From JANDLT01 sp041743485 (GTDB lineage: Bacteria; Acidobacteriota; Blastocatellia; Pyrinomonadales; Pyrinomonadaceae): 21,768 nt of DNA. Under the pieces are notes generated by a model. The model did not search any database, was not told the origin of the DNA, and saw only the letters and a list, made by a program, of their open reading frames with translations. The position numbers were made by a program, and so were the translations under genes. The stretch lies in assembly GCA_041743485.1 (NCBI GenBank), contig JBGTMR010000203.1:1-21768 (forward strand), written 5' to 3'. How positions within the stretch are numbered: the stretch's first letter is position 1; each line of letters opens with the position of its first letter. Shown here piece by piece: positions 1 to 7,594 of this stretch.

Positions 1-963
1 CTCGCGCTGGTTACGGGCAAAGCGTTTCGCATCATGGGGATACGCGCGAATCGTGAGAAGCCGGGACTTCTGCGGCAACACTTGACCGCCGTGCTTGCCG
101 CCGCCGAAGTCGGTGGGGCGTGTGTCGAGGGCGCGATGCTCGGCTCAAGCGAGTTGACGTTTGTGCCGTCGGGCGCGGGGTGCGTGGCGGGCGGTGACTT
201 CCGGTTTGCGGTCGGAACTGCCGGGAGCGCGTTGCTTGTGTTGCAGACCGTGCTGCCGCCGTTGATGCTTGCCGCGCAGCCTTCGACGATTGTGATTGAG
301 GGCGGCACGCACAACGCCTACGCACCGCCGTTTGACTTTATCGCGGGTGCGTTTTTGCCTGTCATTAACCGCATGGGCGCAAGCGTGACGGCGGAGTTGG
401 AGCGTCATGGTTTCTATCCGGCGGGCGGCGGTTGCGTGCGCGTCTCTGTCGAACCGGCGAAGAAACTTGCGCGTCTTGAACTCAATGAACGCGGCGCGAT
501 TCGAGAGTGTCGGGGGCGTGCGGTGGTCGCTAATCTTGATCGCGGTATCGCCGAACGAGAGATTGCCGTTGTGCGTGAAAAACTCGCATGGAGCGATGAA
601 TCCCTTCACATCGAACAGGTGCGCGAGGCTCGCTCGCCGGGAAACTATGTCAGCCTGGAAATTGAAAGCGAACACGTTTGCGAAGTCTTTACCGGCATCG
701 GTGCGCGCGGTGTCATGGCGGAGACGGTGGCGGAAGGAGCGTGCGACGAGGCAAGGGTTTATCTCGCAAGTGAGGCGGCGGTGGGCGAACATCTTGCCGA
801 CCAACTGTTGCTGCCAATGGCACTCGCGGGCGGCGGTGTATTCACAACCGACAACTTATCGCTTCACGCAACGACGAACATTGAGGTCATCAAACGGTTT
901 CTCGATGTTGAGATTTCAGTTGCACAGGTTGCTATGCGTCAGTGGCAAGTCAGAGTCAGTTAA
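1..963 (+). CDS. rtcA: RNA 3'-terminal phosphate cyclase, 5'-truncated by window edge
   Basis: This enzyme converts the 3'-phosphate of RNA to a 2',3'-cyclic phosphate in an ATP-dependent reaction through a covalent enzyme-AMP intermediate. The open frame runs from base 1 (LALVTGKAFRIMGIRANR) without a stop, and the first ATG at 34 lies inside the conserved N-terminal block (IRANREKPGL, QHLTAV), so the true start is upstream of the window. Family features seen: GFYPAGGG, and near the C terminus DNLSLHATTNIEVIKRF, which carries the conserved histidine region used for adenylylation. About 320 residues are present against a usual length of about 340, so roughly 20 N-terminal residues are missing. 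The TAA stop is at 961-963. No rtcB or rtcR is visible, so its operon context is unknown. Function is assigned with good confidence from the whole-protein match. Confidence 0.93.
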   Translation, partial: LALVTGKAFRIMGIRANREKPGLLRQHLTAVLAAAEVGGACVEGAMLGSSELTFVPSGAGCVAGGDFRFAVGTAGSALLVLQTVLPPLMLAAQPSTIVIEGGTHNAYAPPFDFIAGAFLPVINRMGASVTAELERHGFYPAGGGCVRVSVEPAKKLARLELNERGAIRECRGRAVVANLDRGIAEREIAVVREKLAWSDESLHIEQVREARSPGNYVSLEIESEHVCEVFTGIGARGVMAETVAEGACDEARVYLASEAAVGEHLADQLLLPMALAGGGVFTTDNLSLHATTNIEVIKRFLDVEISVAQVAMRQWQVRVS

Positions 964-1146
964 TCTCAGCTTCTTTCTTTTCAACTTGCCAAACGGATAG
1001 AGCTAAGGCTTACAGGTACCAAGGTGAGAAAGAATTTGAAACGCGCGTCGGTCATGAGAACAACATTCAACCAGCCTATCTCTCCCAAAACGATTTCCGC
1101 GATTCGTAGAAAGAAGCTGAAGACATTCATTGCAGACTTCGCCTTT

Positions 1147-1428
1147 TCATGTCTGCTCGCTGCTTTGATATTCAATTAGCATCTGCTTACCTTCGGCGGT
1201 CAACCCGCCGCGCACCATGATGAGGTCGCAGTATTCTGCTCCGGCGATCTCGCGCTTTTGGACGAACGTTCCGGTGATGAGTCCCTCTCGTTCCATCTCT
1301 AAAATGCGCGCAACGGTGTCTTGAAACTCCATCATATCGCGGGACGTGCGGCGGTACGGCTCGAAGATGCAAATTCCTTCATCTATTTGTTTGAGTAATT
1401 CGAGTAAGGGCGATGTCATAAGATTCAT
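1147..1428 (-). CDS. Small hypothetical protein, possible winged-helix fold
   Basis: A 93-residue acidic protein (MNLMTSPLLELLKQIDEG...) of unrecognised family. The middle contains a predicted helix (DTVARILEMEREGLITG) followed by a beta-like stretch, and the end (LIMVRGGLTAEGKQMLIEY) resembles the wing and last helix of small winged-helix proteins, where 'L-T-x-x-G' precedes the final helix. That resemblance is inference only. ATG codons are present at 1428 and 1419; neither has a convincing ribosome binding site, so the start is uncertain by three codons. It stands alone, convergent with rtcA and separated from it by 183 bp in which I see no gene. Confidence 0.6.
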   Translation of the reverse strand: MNLMTSPLLELLKQIDEGICIFEPYRRTSRDMMEFQDTVARILEMEREGLITGTFVQKREIAGAEYCDLIMVRGGLTAEGKQMLIEYQSSEQT

Positions 1429-1458
1429 TATACCAACGAAGGTGGTTGTGAAGGGCAG

Positions 1459-1815
1459 ATGAGAAGAACGTGTGATGTTACCCTGTACCTTGAGGGATTG
1501 ATCGTGCGCCGCGAACTTGGTTACGACACGACGCGCGTTTCAATCAGCACTACACGACGCTTGACGCCAAATCGGGCGAGATAGAGCAAGGAATCTGAGT
1601 TTATCAGGAGAGCGACGATATTAGGTGAGCGGCGAGTGTCATTTTCCTTTATCACAAACTGAAACTAACGTGAGATTGCCCGTACAACTATAGAGACGAC
1701 GAATATATCGTTGGTAAGTCCGACACGGTTGCGGAAGTAGTGCTGGAACGCGCGGCAACCGTCGCCGCACTCCCGGATGAAAGAAAGACGAATCGGATGA
1801 AGTTTGAAATTTGAG
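1459..1815 (+). other. Decayed or non-coding stretch upstream of methyltransferase relic
   Basis: No intact gene is visible. Short open stretches on the plus strand look protein-like but end quickly. One begins with an ATG at 1459 (containing TLYLEGLIVRRELGYDTTR). Another around 1685-1800 reads YRDDEYIVGKSDTVAEVVL, continues with ERAATVAALPDERKTN, and stops just before the ATG at 1816. I do not recognise their families. Given the adjacent NodS-type pseudogene, they are plausibly remnants of neighbouring genes in the same degraded locus, but this is inference. Confidence 0.35.
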
Positions 1816-2228
1816 ATGAGCGGAACGCCCGATAAAACACTGCCGCCGGATTATTTCGATTCCGTGTACGCAGCGAACGCCGACCCGCGGGGTTTCGAGA
1901 CGAGCGATTACGAAGCCGCACAATAGACCGCGACACTCCGCGCCCTGCCGCGCGAGCGTTACCGCAACGCTTTAGAAATCGGCTGCTCGATAGGCGTGCC
2001 GACACAGCAACTCGCCGCGCGGTGCGACGCATTACTGTCGGTGTTCGCATCTGCCGCAGATCAACATCCGGCGTATGGAAGTACCGCGCGAATATCCTTG
2101 CGGAGTCGTTCGGTTTAACTTCACTGTCGGAGGACGGCTATTACTTCTCGATGTCCAATTTGCACGCGACGCGCAGTCTAATCGTCAAGCATCTCGCACC
2201 GGGTGGACACCTGCTACCCGTTCATTCC
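1816..2228 (+). pseudogene. NodS-family SAM-dependent methyltransferase pseudogene
   Basis: Remnant of a class I S-adenosylmethionine methyltransferase of the NodS-like family. From ATG 1816 the frame reads MSGTPDKTLPPDYFDSVYAA and then FETSDYEAAQ, followed by an in-frame TAG at 1924-1926. The same frame continues into the SAM-binding motif I region RNALEIGCSIGVPTQQLAAR (position 7 of the motif block is intact). Beyond about 2040 the match jumps frame to LPQINIRRMEVPREYPCGV with a loss of about 20 codons, then jumps again to LSEDGYYFSMSNLHATR and LIVKHLAPGGHLLPVHS, where it ends at the 3' edge of the sigma gene. One nonsense codon, at least two frameshifts, internal deletions and loss of the C terminus make it non-functional. 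The family link rests on the order and spacing of the recognisable blocks. Confidence 0.8.
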
Positions 2229-2920
2229 TGTAAATCGGACACCGGTTTTTCCAAATGTGATTGCGGTTTGCGCCAATCAAACTTTATTGATTTGGCAACC
2301 GGATCTAATCTTCCCTTGATTCCATAACCTGCGGCTACGTCGGCTAACTCACTTCGCAGCAGTTTTCTGCCGCGACTCAAGCGCGACATCACCGTACCGG
2401 CGGGAACACGCAATATCGCGGCAATTTCTTTGTAAGCGAACTCTTGTACATCAGACAGCAGCACCACTTCACGATAACACTGCGGCAGTCGCTCCAGCGC
2501 AAGCAAAATCTCCCTGTCGTTCAGGTGTTCGCTCACGGGTGGAGCATCGGATGGAAGTTGCTCAAAGTTCACTTCGTCGGTTTTGATTCTTCTCCAGCGT
2601 AGCAGATTCCGGCGGTGATGATGATGCTTGTTGAAAAGGATGCGGAACAGCCACGCGCGGCAATTCGTTCCAATCTTGAAGCAGTGAAACGACTTCCACG
2701 CTTGCATGAAAACTTCCTGCACCAAGTCTTCAGCCTCGACGCGACTACCGACGAGACGGGCGGCGACGCCGAATATCTCGTTGAGATATGGCATCGCCGC
2801 CGCCTCGAAGTCAGCCCTGTTCGTATCTCTTGACGTGATGCTTCCGCCGACATTTCGGGCGGTCGTAACGCGGGACGTGAAACCCTTCCGCGCGCTTAGC
2901 GCGGCATCCGCAGTCACCAT
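2222..2920 (-). CDS. ECF-type RNA polymerase sigma factor (sigma-70 family)
   Basis: A 232-residue extracytoplasmic-function sigma factor that would direct RNA polymerase to alternative promoters. Region 2 spans about residues 43-105 (VEAEDLVQEVFMQAW, then RAWLFRILFNKH) and region 4 about 136-192 (LLALERLPQCYREVVLL, then YKEIAAILRVPAGTVMSRLS with the helix-turn-helix). Regions 1.1 and 3 are absent, as in ECF factors. A histidine run (HHHHRR, 99-104) follows region 2. The first 40 residues and the last 30 (after GYGIK) are not typical ECF sequence; the tail lies where the truncated methyltransferase relic joins, so it may be a read-through extension. The ATG at 2920 has AGAGG about 8 nt upstream. 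No anti-sigma gene is adjacent on either side, which is unusual. It is a candidate reader of the GGAATAAA promoters in this window, by inference only. Confidence 0.92.
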   Translation of the reverse strand: MVTADAALSARKGFTSRVTTARNVGGSITSRDTNRADFEAAAMPYLNEIFGVAARLVGSRVEAEDLVQEVFMQAWKSFHCFKIGTNCRAWLFRILFNKHHHHRRNLLRWRRIKTDEVNFEQLPSDAPPVSEHLNDREILLALERLPQCYREVVLLSDVQEFAYKEIAAILRVPAGTVMSRLSRGRKLLRSELADVAAGYGIKGRLDPVAKSIKFDWRKPQSHLEKPVSDLQE

Positions 2921-3295
2921 AACTATTACCTCTGGCGTCGGGGCGCAAAGCCTTTCGCGGAAAACGATTTACTTTTCTGCTTCTGTTCGCAGACTTAAAC
3001 AGCAACTCCGCTATCGAATACTGTGCGAAGTCGCGCGAAATGCATCATCAAAAACGCATTCATCAGGGCGATATTCTTAACTGTTTTGATTGTCTAACTT
3101 AGATTAGTCCTAAGTACGCTTTCGTACTATCGGCAATCTGCTGAATCTCAGGTGAGTAGATAGCGGACGCTGTGTCAGCATTTTGCTTACAAACGTCGGC
3201 TTGTGATTTGATTTATTTGAAGGGAAGGAAAGTTTTTTGAGGATTCGAAGGGGTTTCGTGTCGTTGCCGTATGCCGGCTTGCCGGATTGACAGTC
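2921..3295. other. Intergenic region with small inverted repeat
   Basis: 375 bp without a convincing gene, lying between the response regulator stop and the sigma factor start (both minus). It should hold the sigma gene promoter, but I cannot place one with confidence, and no GGAATAAA box is present. A perfect 6-bp-arm inverted repeat AGTACG-CTTT-CGTACT lies at 3113-3128. It overlaps the 11-mer AGTCCTAAGTA at 3106-3116, which recurs as its reverse complement at 8261-8271. Confidence 0.5.
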
Positions 3296-3946
3296 TCAAT
3301 CAACCAGCCGGTTTTCCACCGCATAACGAACCAACTCGGCGTTGCGCTTCATACACATCTTTTCCAACACGCGCATACGATAAGTCCCGACGGTCTTTTC
3401 GCTCAAGTTCAATTCGGCGGCAATCTCTTTCGGCGTTCTTCCCGCCGCAATCATCCGCAGCACCTGATATTCACGGTCGGAAAGCTTTTCGTGCGCCGCT
3501 CTTCCCGTGTCGTCTCCCAACTCGAAAGCCAGCGTCTCAGCCAATGACGGGCTGACGTACTTGCCGCCGCGATGCACTTTTCTGATTGCCTGAATCAACT
3601 CTTTCGGCGCGCTCTGCTTCGTGATGTAGCCGGACGCTTTCGCTTTGAGGGCGCGCACGGCGAACTGTTCTTCGGAGTGCATACTCAAAATCAACACGGG
3701 AAGTTCCGGGCGCATCTGCTTTAACTCCGCCAGTAAATCAAGTCCGCTTCTGTCCGGCATCGTGATGTCTAAAACGACGACATCCCACTCCTGCTCCCTG
3801 ACGAGTTTGAGCGTCTCGTGCGCGTTCTGCGCTTCGCCCGCGACCATCATGTCGGATTGGTCGGCGACCGTCTGCCTCAAGCCCTGCCGCACAATCGCGT
3901 GGTCGTCTGCGATGAGTATTTTGATGGCGGTTTTGCTCATCTTCAT
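3296..3946 (-). CDS. NarL/FixJ-type two-component response regulator
   Basis: A 216-residue DNA-binding response regulator. The receiver domain (about 8-125) has the acidic pair D14/D15 (LIADDH), phosphoacceptor D60 (VVVLDITMPD), the S/T position in LILSMH and conserved K110 (GYITKQSAPKEL). The LuxR-type output domain (about 152-216) carries LSDREYQVLRMIAAGRTPKE, then LSEKTVGTYRMRVLEKM. It is the expected partner of the HisKA_3 kinase encoded upstream; the kinase stop and this start are 206 bp apart, filled mostly by a palindromic repeat. ATGs at 3946 and 3940 are both possible; neither has a strong ribosome binding site. Targets are unknown. Confidence 0.93.
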   Translation of the reverse strand: MKMSKTAIKILIADDHAIVRQGLRQTVADQSDMMVAGEAQNAHETLKLVREQEWDVVVLDITMPDRSGLDLLAELKQMRPELPVLILSMHSEEQFAVRALKAKASGYITKQSAPKELIQAIRKVHRGGKYVSPSLAETLAFELGDDTGRAAHEKLSDREYQVLRMIAAGRTPKEIAAELNLSEKTVGTYRMRVLEKMCMKRNAELVRYAVENRLVD

Positions 3947-3974
3947 TTCACAACCAATCAGGTTTCCAGCCTTC

Positions 3975-4159
3975 TAATTAACCCAAGTTGCCGGTCATCA
4001 CATTTCTGATTCCTTTGAGTTGCCACTAGCTTTAGCTAGTGGGTAGAGTTCTCAATCTTTCGCTTCAGCCGAACTGTTCGGCTAAAGCCGAAATCTCTAG
4101 CTGAGTTATCCACTAGCTAAAGCTAGTGGCAATTTATAACTGGCAACTTGGGTTAATTA
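3975..4159. repeat. Nested palindromic element between kinase and regulator genes
   Basis: An inverted-repeat element of about 185 bp. Outer arms TAATTAACCCAAGTTGCC (3975-3992) and its exact reverse complement (4142-4159) are 18 bp and perfect. Inside, CCACTAGCTTTAGCTAGTGG (4023-4042) and its reverse complement (4110-4129) pair, each also being self-complementary. The centre has a further stem GCCGAA/TTCGGC near 4068-4082 and GGCTAAAGCC. The right outer arm contains the stop codon of the histidine kinase (4153-4155), and the left arm ends about 30 bp before the response regulator start. The CCACTAGC-type palindrome recurs at 12450-12469 and 12858-12877. As RNA it would be a strong stem between two genes of one apparent transcript. 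Confidence 0.85.
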
Positions 4160-5733
4160 AGCGGGACTCGCAATGTGACGCGGGTTCCTCCTTGATTCTT
4201 TGTGCCGATGATGTCAACCGTTCCGCCGATGACGCCCGCGCGTTCGCGCATTCCGAGAATGCCTAAAGAATTTCTATCAGACTGTTCCGCTCCGGTAATG
4301 CCCTTACCGTCGTCTTGCACTTCTAGGATGAGTTCGCCGTTTCGCTCGTCGAGGGTAAGGTTGACGGTGTTTGCTTTCGCGTGGCGTGTGACGTTCGTCA
4401 AACTCTCTTGCAGAATGCGGAACACGGCGGTTGCGCTTGCGCGGTCAATAGCGATCTCTTCGATTTGCGTCAAGAGGTTACACTTGATGCCTGTGCGTTT
4501 CTGAAAATCTTTTGCCTGCCACTCAATCGCGGCTTTCAGACCCAATTCGTCCAATACGCCCGGACGCAGTTCGGCGGCAATCGTCCGCACCGATTCCATC
4601 GTCATCCCGACGAGTTGCGACATCGCTTCGATTTTATCCAGCAGCAGGTTTCGCGCGTTCACGTCGCGCGGTCTCGTCAGCTTATCTTCCAACCATGACA
4701 AATCCATCATCAATGCCGTGAGCGATTGACCGAGGTCGTCGTGAATCTCACGGGCAATGCGCGTGCGTTCCTCTTCGCGTACATGTTGCAGATTCGCGGA
4801 CAGGGCGCGTAGTGCTTCTTCGATGCTTCTGCGCTCGGCAACTTCCTGTTGCAAGACTTCGTTCGTGGTTGCCAAATCCATCGTCCGTTCTGCGACGCGC
4901 TGCTCCAACTCGTCATGCGCTTTGCGTAAAGCGTCCTGCGCGTGCTTGCGGTCTGTGATGTCTATCGTCGTTCCTTGAAAACCGATAAGGATGCCCGCTC
5001 CATTGCGTATCGCTAAGGCGTGTTCTGCAATCCATATCCGGCTTCCGTTCCGGCGGTAAATCTCCGACTCGAACTCCGTCACCGCATCGTGTTCACGGAC
5101 AAGGCGTATGAACTCATCACGGCGTCCCGCTTCAACGTAGAACCGACGTTTAAGCGTCTCCTCTTTCGCATTCCCGGATAGCAGTTCTTCCGGCGACCCG
5201 TAGCCGAACATCTGTGCGAGCATCGGATTCGCCGTCAAGTAACGCCCCTCGACGGTTGTTTGATAAATGCCGGTAATTGCATTCTCGAAGATGCGCCGGT
5301 AATCCGTCTCGGCTTGCCTGAGTCTAGCTTCCGCACGGCTGCGCGCCACGTTAGAAGAACTAACGAGCAAAGCGACAAGCACGAAAGCAATCACCGCTAC
5401 AAAGTCGCCGCTCCGATTGGCGAGGCTTGCGTCTGTTTGCGGCAAAAGAAGATAGATTATGGCGAGCGCGGAAAGCGCGGTGGCGAGTAGCGCGGGTCGG
5501 AGTCCACCGTAGCGTGAACTGACGATGACGGCACTGATAAATAACAGTAAGAGGGCGCGCTCCATCAGCGACCTTGCCGAAACAGCTAAGATGAACGCCA
5601 GTATCACCGTTCCGATTGCCACGCCATAGCGCAGCATCGTCGCTTTCTTCGCCTCTGTCATAAAATCATATGCGAAGTTTAGGGCTTGAAGGTAAGTGGT
5701 ATTCCGCTCGACCTTGTTGGCTGGCGCATTCAT
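4153..5733 (-). CDS. Membrane PAS sensor histidine kinase (HisKA_3 type)
   Basis: A 526-residue sensor kinase counted from the ATG at 5733. Transmembrane helices occupy about residues 36-52, 60-97 and 108-125, in a DUF4118-like arrangement as in KdpD (ERALLLLFISAVIV, SSRYGGLRPALLATALSAL). A PAS domain follows (about 140-262, ending in the typical FQGTTIDITDRKHAQDAL), then a coiled coil (about 264-315). The HisKA_3 dimerisation domain carries the phosphorylated histidine H331 (EERTRIAREIHDDLGQSLTA). The ATPase domain has the N box around N447 (LQESLTNVTRHA), DDGKG (474-478) and GILGMRERAG. The frame is open further upstream to 5817, but the ATG at 5733 overlaps the SDR stop as ATGA, so translational coupling supports it. 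Its likely partner is the NarL-type regulator just downstream. The sensed signal is unknown. Confidence 0.93.
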   Translation of the reverse strand: MNAPANKVERNTTYLQALNFAYDFMTEAKKATMLRYGVAIGTVILAFILAVSARSLMERALLLLFISAVIVSSRYGGLRPALLATALSALAIIYLLLPQTDASLANRSGDFVAVIAFVLVALLVSSSNVARSRAEARLRQAETDYRRIFENAITGIYQTTVEGRYLTANPMLAQMFGYGSPEELLSGNAKEETLKRRFYVEAGRRDEFIRLVREHDAVTEFESEIYRRNGSRIWIAEHALAIRNGAGILIGFQGTTIDITDRKHAQDALRKAHDELEQRVAERTMDLATTNEVLQQEVAERRSIEEALRALSANLQHVREEERTRIAREIHDDLGQSLTALMMDLSWLEDKLTRPRDVNARNLLLDKIEAMSQLVGMTMESVRTIAAELRPGVLDELGLKAAIEWQAKDFQKRTGIKCNLLTQIEEIAIDRASATAVFRILQESLTNVTRHAKANTVNLTLDERNGELILEVQDDGKGITGAEQSDRNSLGILGMRERAGVIGGTVDIIGTKNQGGTRVTLRVPLN

Positions 5734-6851
5734 CGCTTCCTTCGCCGCCACAGCGCGGCACCAACGAGAAGCCCCGCACCCGCTACCGCCAACCAACCGC
5801 GATTCATGTTCGCCCATGCCTGCGGTGAAAACGAGTATGAGCGGTCATCGAAGATACCGTGTGCGCCGTGATCGCCCGCGACCGGATTGTAAAGATTATC
5901 GGGACGCTTAGGGTCAACCGGGTCATCCGTCATCTGCGACTCGTAGCCGTACTTGCCGAGATACAAGTCGCCCAAACCCGGCGCAATCTTGTTGCCATAG
6001 ATGGCGACGACGGCGGGCATCCCCACAGTCATCTCGCGCCGCTTGTTATGCGCGGCGAAGTAGATCGCTTCCGCCATCACTTCGGGTTGGTAAATCGGCG
6101 GGGCGGGTTGCGGATGACGGGGCAGTCTCGTTTTGTTCCAACCGAACTGCGGCGTGTTGACCGCCGGTAGATGCACCATCGTTACGTGGACGTTCGATTC
6201 GTCGTGAATCAACTCCGAACGCAAAGATTCGGTGAAACCCTGTATCGCGTGCTTCGCTCCGCAGTAAGCCGATTGAAGCGGTATCGCGCGATACGCGAGA
6301 GCCGAGCCGACTTGCAGAATCGTTCCCTTATCGCGCGGCAGCATCCTTTTGAGTGCGGACTGCGTGCCATAGACGACACCGAGATACGTCACTTCCGTGA
6401 CGCGCTTAAACTCGTCGGAAGTCATCTCTTTAATCGGCGAGAAAACGCTTGTCGTCGCGTTGTTAATCCAGATGTCAATCGCCCCGAACTCGGCTTCGAC
6501 TTTCTGCGCCGCGCGTTCGACGGCTTCCGCATCGGCAACATCCGTCTGACAGATAATCGCCTTGCCGCCCAAGCGTTCAACGTCACGCTGTGTGCCTTCG
6601 AGTCCATCCATTCCGCGCGCAAGCAAGCCGATGTGTGCGCCCTCTTGCGCGAAACGCCGCACGACCGCGCGCCCGACTCCGGCTGACGCGCCGGTGACGA
6701 CGACGACTTCCGGCACGCCACGCAATCTGTGTTGCTCGACTTCAATCGGCTGCTCATCGCCGCCGAGTTTAATCTGCTCGATTCGTCCGCCGTTCTTTTC
6801 GATTTTCATATTCGTCGTGGTTCTTCCGCGCATCTGTGACTTCGGCGGCAT
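5730..6851 (-). CDS. Short-chain dehydrogenase/reductase with C-terminal membrane anchor
   Basis: A 373-residue NAD(P)-dependent oxidoreductase of the classical SDR type. Nucleotide-binding TGASAGVG is at 53-60, NNA at 130-132, catalytic S183 (QVGSALAYRA) and Y196-x3-K200 (SAYCGAKHAI). After the SDR core (to about residue 290) comes an extension of about 60 residues and a hydrophobic segment (about 352-368, LAVAGAGLLVGAALW) followed by RRRKR, so the protein is probably tail-anchored with a positive cytoplasmic end. Substrate is unknown. The ATG at 6851 has GGAAG close upstream; a second ATG at 6809 would remove 14 residues and is also plausible. The stop overlaps the kinase start (ATGA), tying it to the two-component genes. 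Confidence 0.9.
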   Translation of the reverse strand: MPPKSQMRGRTTTNMKIEKNGGRIEQIKLGGDEQPIEVEQHRLRGVPEVVVVTGASAGVGRAVVRRFAQEGAHIGLLARGMDGLEGTQRDVERLGGKAIICQTDVADAEAVERAAQKVEAEFGAIDIWINNATTSVFSPIKEMTSDEFKRVTEVTYLGVVYGTQSALKRMLPRDKGTILQVGSALAYRAIPLQSAYCGAKHAIQGFTESLRSELIHDESNVHVTMVHLPAVNTPQFGWNKTRLPRHPQPAPPIYQPEVMAEAIYFAAHNKRREMTVGMPAVVAIYGNKIAPGLGDLYLGKYGYESQMTDDPVDPKRPDNLYNPVAGDHGAHGIFDDRSYSFSPQAWANMNRGWLAVAGAGLLVGAALWRRRKR

Positions 6852-6908
6852 CGGCTTCCGTTAAATCGAAAAGATGCGCTTTGAGTTTCAGTTATCATTT
6901 GCGCGAAG

Positions 6909-7442
6909 TTACTTTTCCCTTTCCATAATGGCATCGGTGGCGTGATGAATGAATCCTGAAATCGCCGCTGCCGCAAAAGTGACCATCGCCAACCGCGTCG
7001 CACGCGGGCGGAACACGAGACCGGACACCAACCCGACGGCGACCCACGGACTAAGGCAGTACGGACACGTCACCAAATCTCCGACGGCGCGCTGCATACC
7101 TTCACCGCGCACCTTCTCTTTGATTTCGTTCGCGCCCGCCGGTTCAACGTATTCGGTGAACGGGGCGCGTAAGGGACTCGTCACACGGTCTTTCGCAATG
7201 ATGCGACTTAACTCGAACGTCGCCACTCCGAGCAGTGCGAGGTCTGCGAAGCCGACGCGCTCCGGCAGTTGACGCTTGGAGTTATTCGCGGTGAGCAGCA
7301 AGGCGGCAAACGCCGTGTTGTAGATTCCAAGCAACGTCGCATAAGAGGCAAGCGGCATCTCTTTGCCGCCATGATACCCGGCGAACATCTCTGCGACGGA
7401 TGATTCTCGCGGGCTGATTTGCTCGTTCTGATTTTGTGGCAT
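6909..7442 (-). CDS. DUF1360 family membrane protein
   Basis: A 177-residue protein of the DUF1360 family, function unknown. Family landmarks seen are the segment LALLGVATFELSRIIAKDRV, the loop TSPLRAPFTEY, and the cysteine motif TCPYCLSPWVAV, followed by hydrophobic segments (about 129-147 and 150-167). Two further hydrophobic stretches precede (about 37-52 and 70-85), giving about four membrane helices. Some members are linked to sporulation in Firmicutes, but that role does not carry over here. It is 57 bp upstream of the SDR gene in the same direction, so co-transcription is likely. The start at 7442 has AAAGGAG at an unusually long distance (about 15 nt). Confidence 0.85.
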   Translation of the reverse strand: MPQNQNEQISPRESSVAEMFAGYHGGKEMPLASYATLLGIYNTAFAALLLTANNSKRQLPERVGFADLALLGVATFELSRIIAKDRVTSPLRAPFTEYVEPAGANEIKEKVRGEGMQRAVGDLVTCPYCLSPWVAVGLVSGLVFRPRATRLAMVTFAAAAISGFIHHATDAIMEREK

Positions 7443-7512
7443 CTGTAATGTCTGAAACTCCTTTGACTCAAACGATAACTTCTGAAAGCCAGATGGTGAA
7501 AGGGCGTTTGTC

Positions 7513-7569
7513 CACGCGATGAATCGCGTGTCTAGTCGCCGCTTCGCGGAAAGCCGCGTGAACGCGGCT
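7513..7569. repeat. Two perfect short hairpins between DUF4142 and DUF1360 genes
   Basis: Two stem-loops lie in tandem: CACGCGAT-GA-ATCGCGTG (7513-7530) and AGCCGCGT-GA-ACGCGGCT (7552-7569). Each has 8-bp perfect arms and a GA centre. No T-run follows on the minus strand, so they are not clear intrinsic terminators. They may be mRNA-structure or REP-like elements of the same broad kind as the other palindromes in the window. Confidence 0.7.
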
Positions 7570-7594
7570 GAAAACCAGAATCGCGTAAGGTGAG

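Noticed and set aside
145..804. 219-residue minus-strand ORF
   Set aside because: Antisense to rtcA, which has clear family motifs; its composition (Arg/His-rich) is typical of a shadow frame.
981..1175. 64-residue minus-strand ORF between rtcA and the small hypothetical gene
   Set aside because: No ribosome binding site, overlaps the end of the neighbouring gene, and no family resemblance.
6171..6686. 171-residue plus-strand ORF
   Set aside because: It lies entirely opposite the well-supported SDR gene, and its arginine-rich sequence looks like an antisense shadow.
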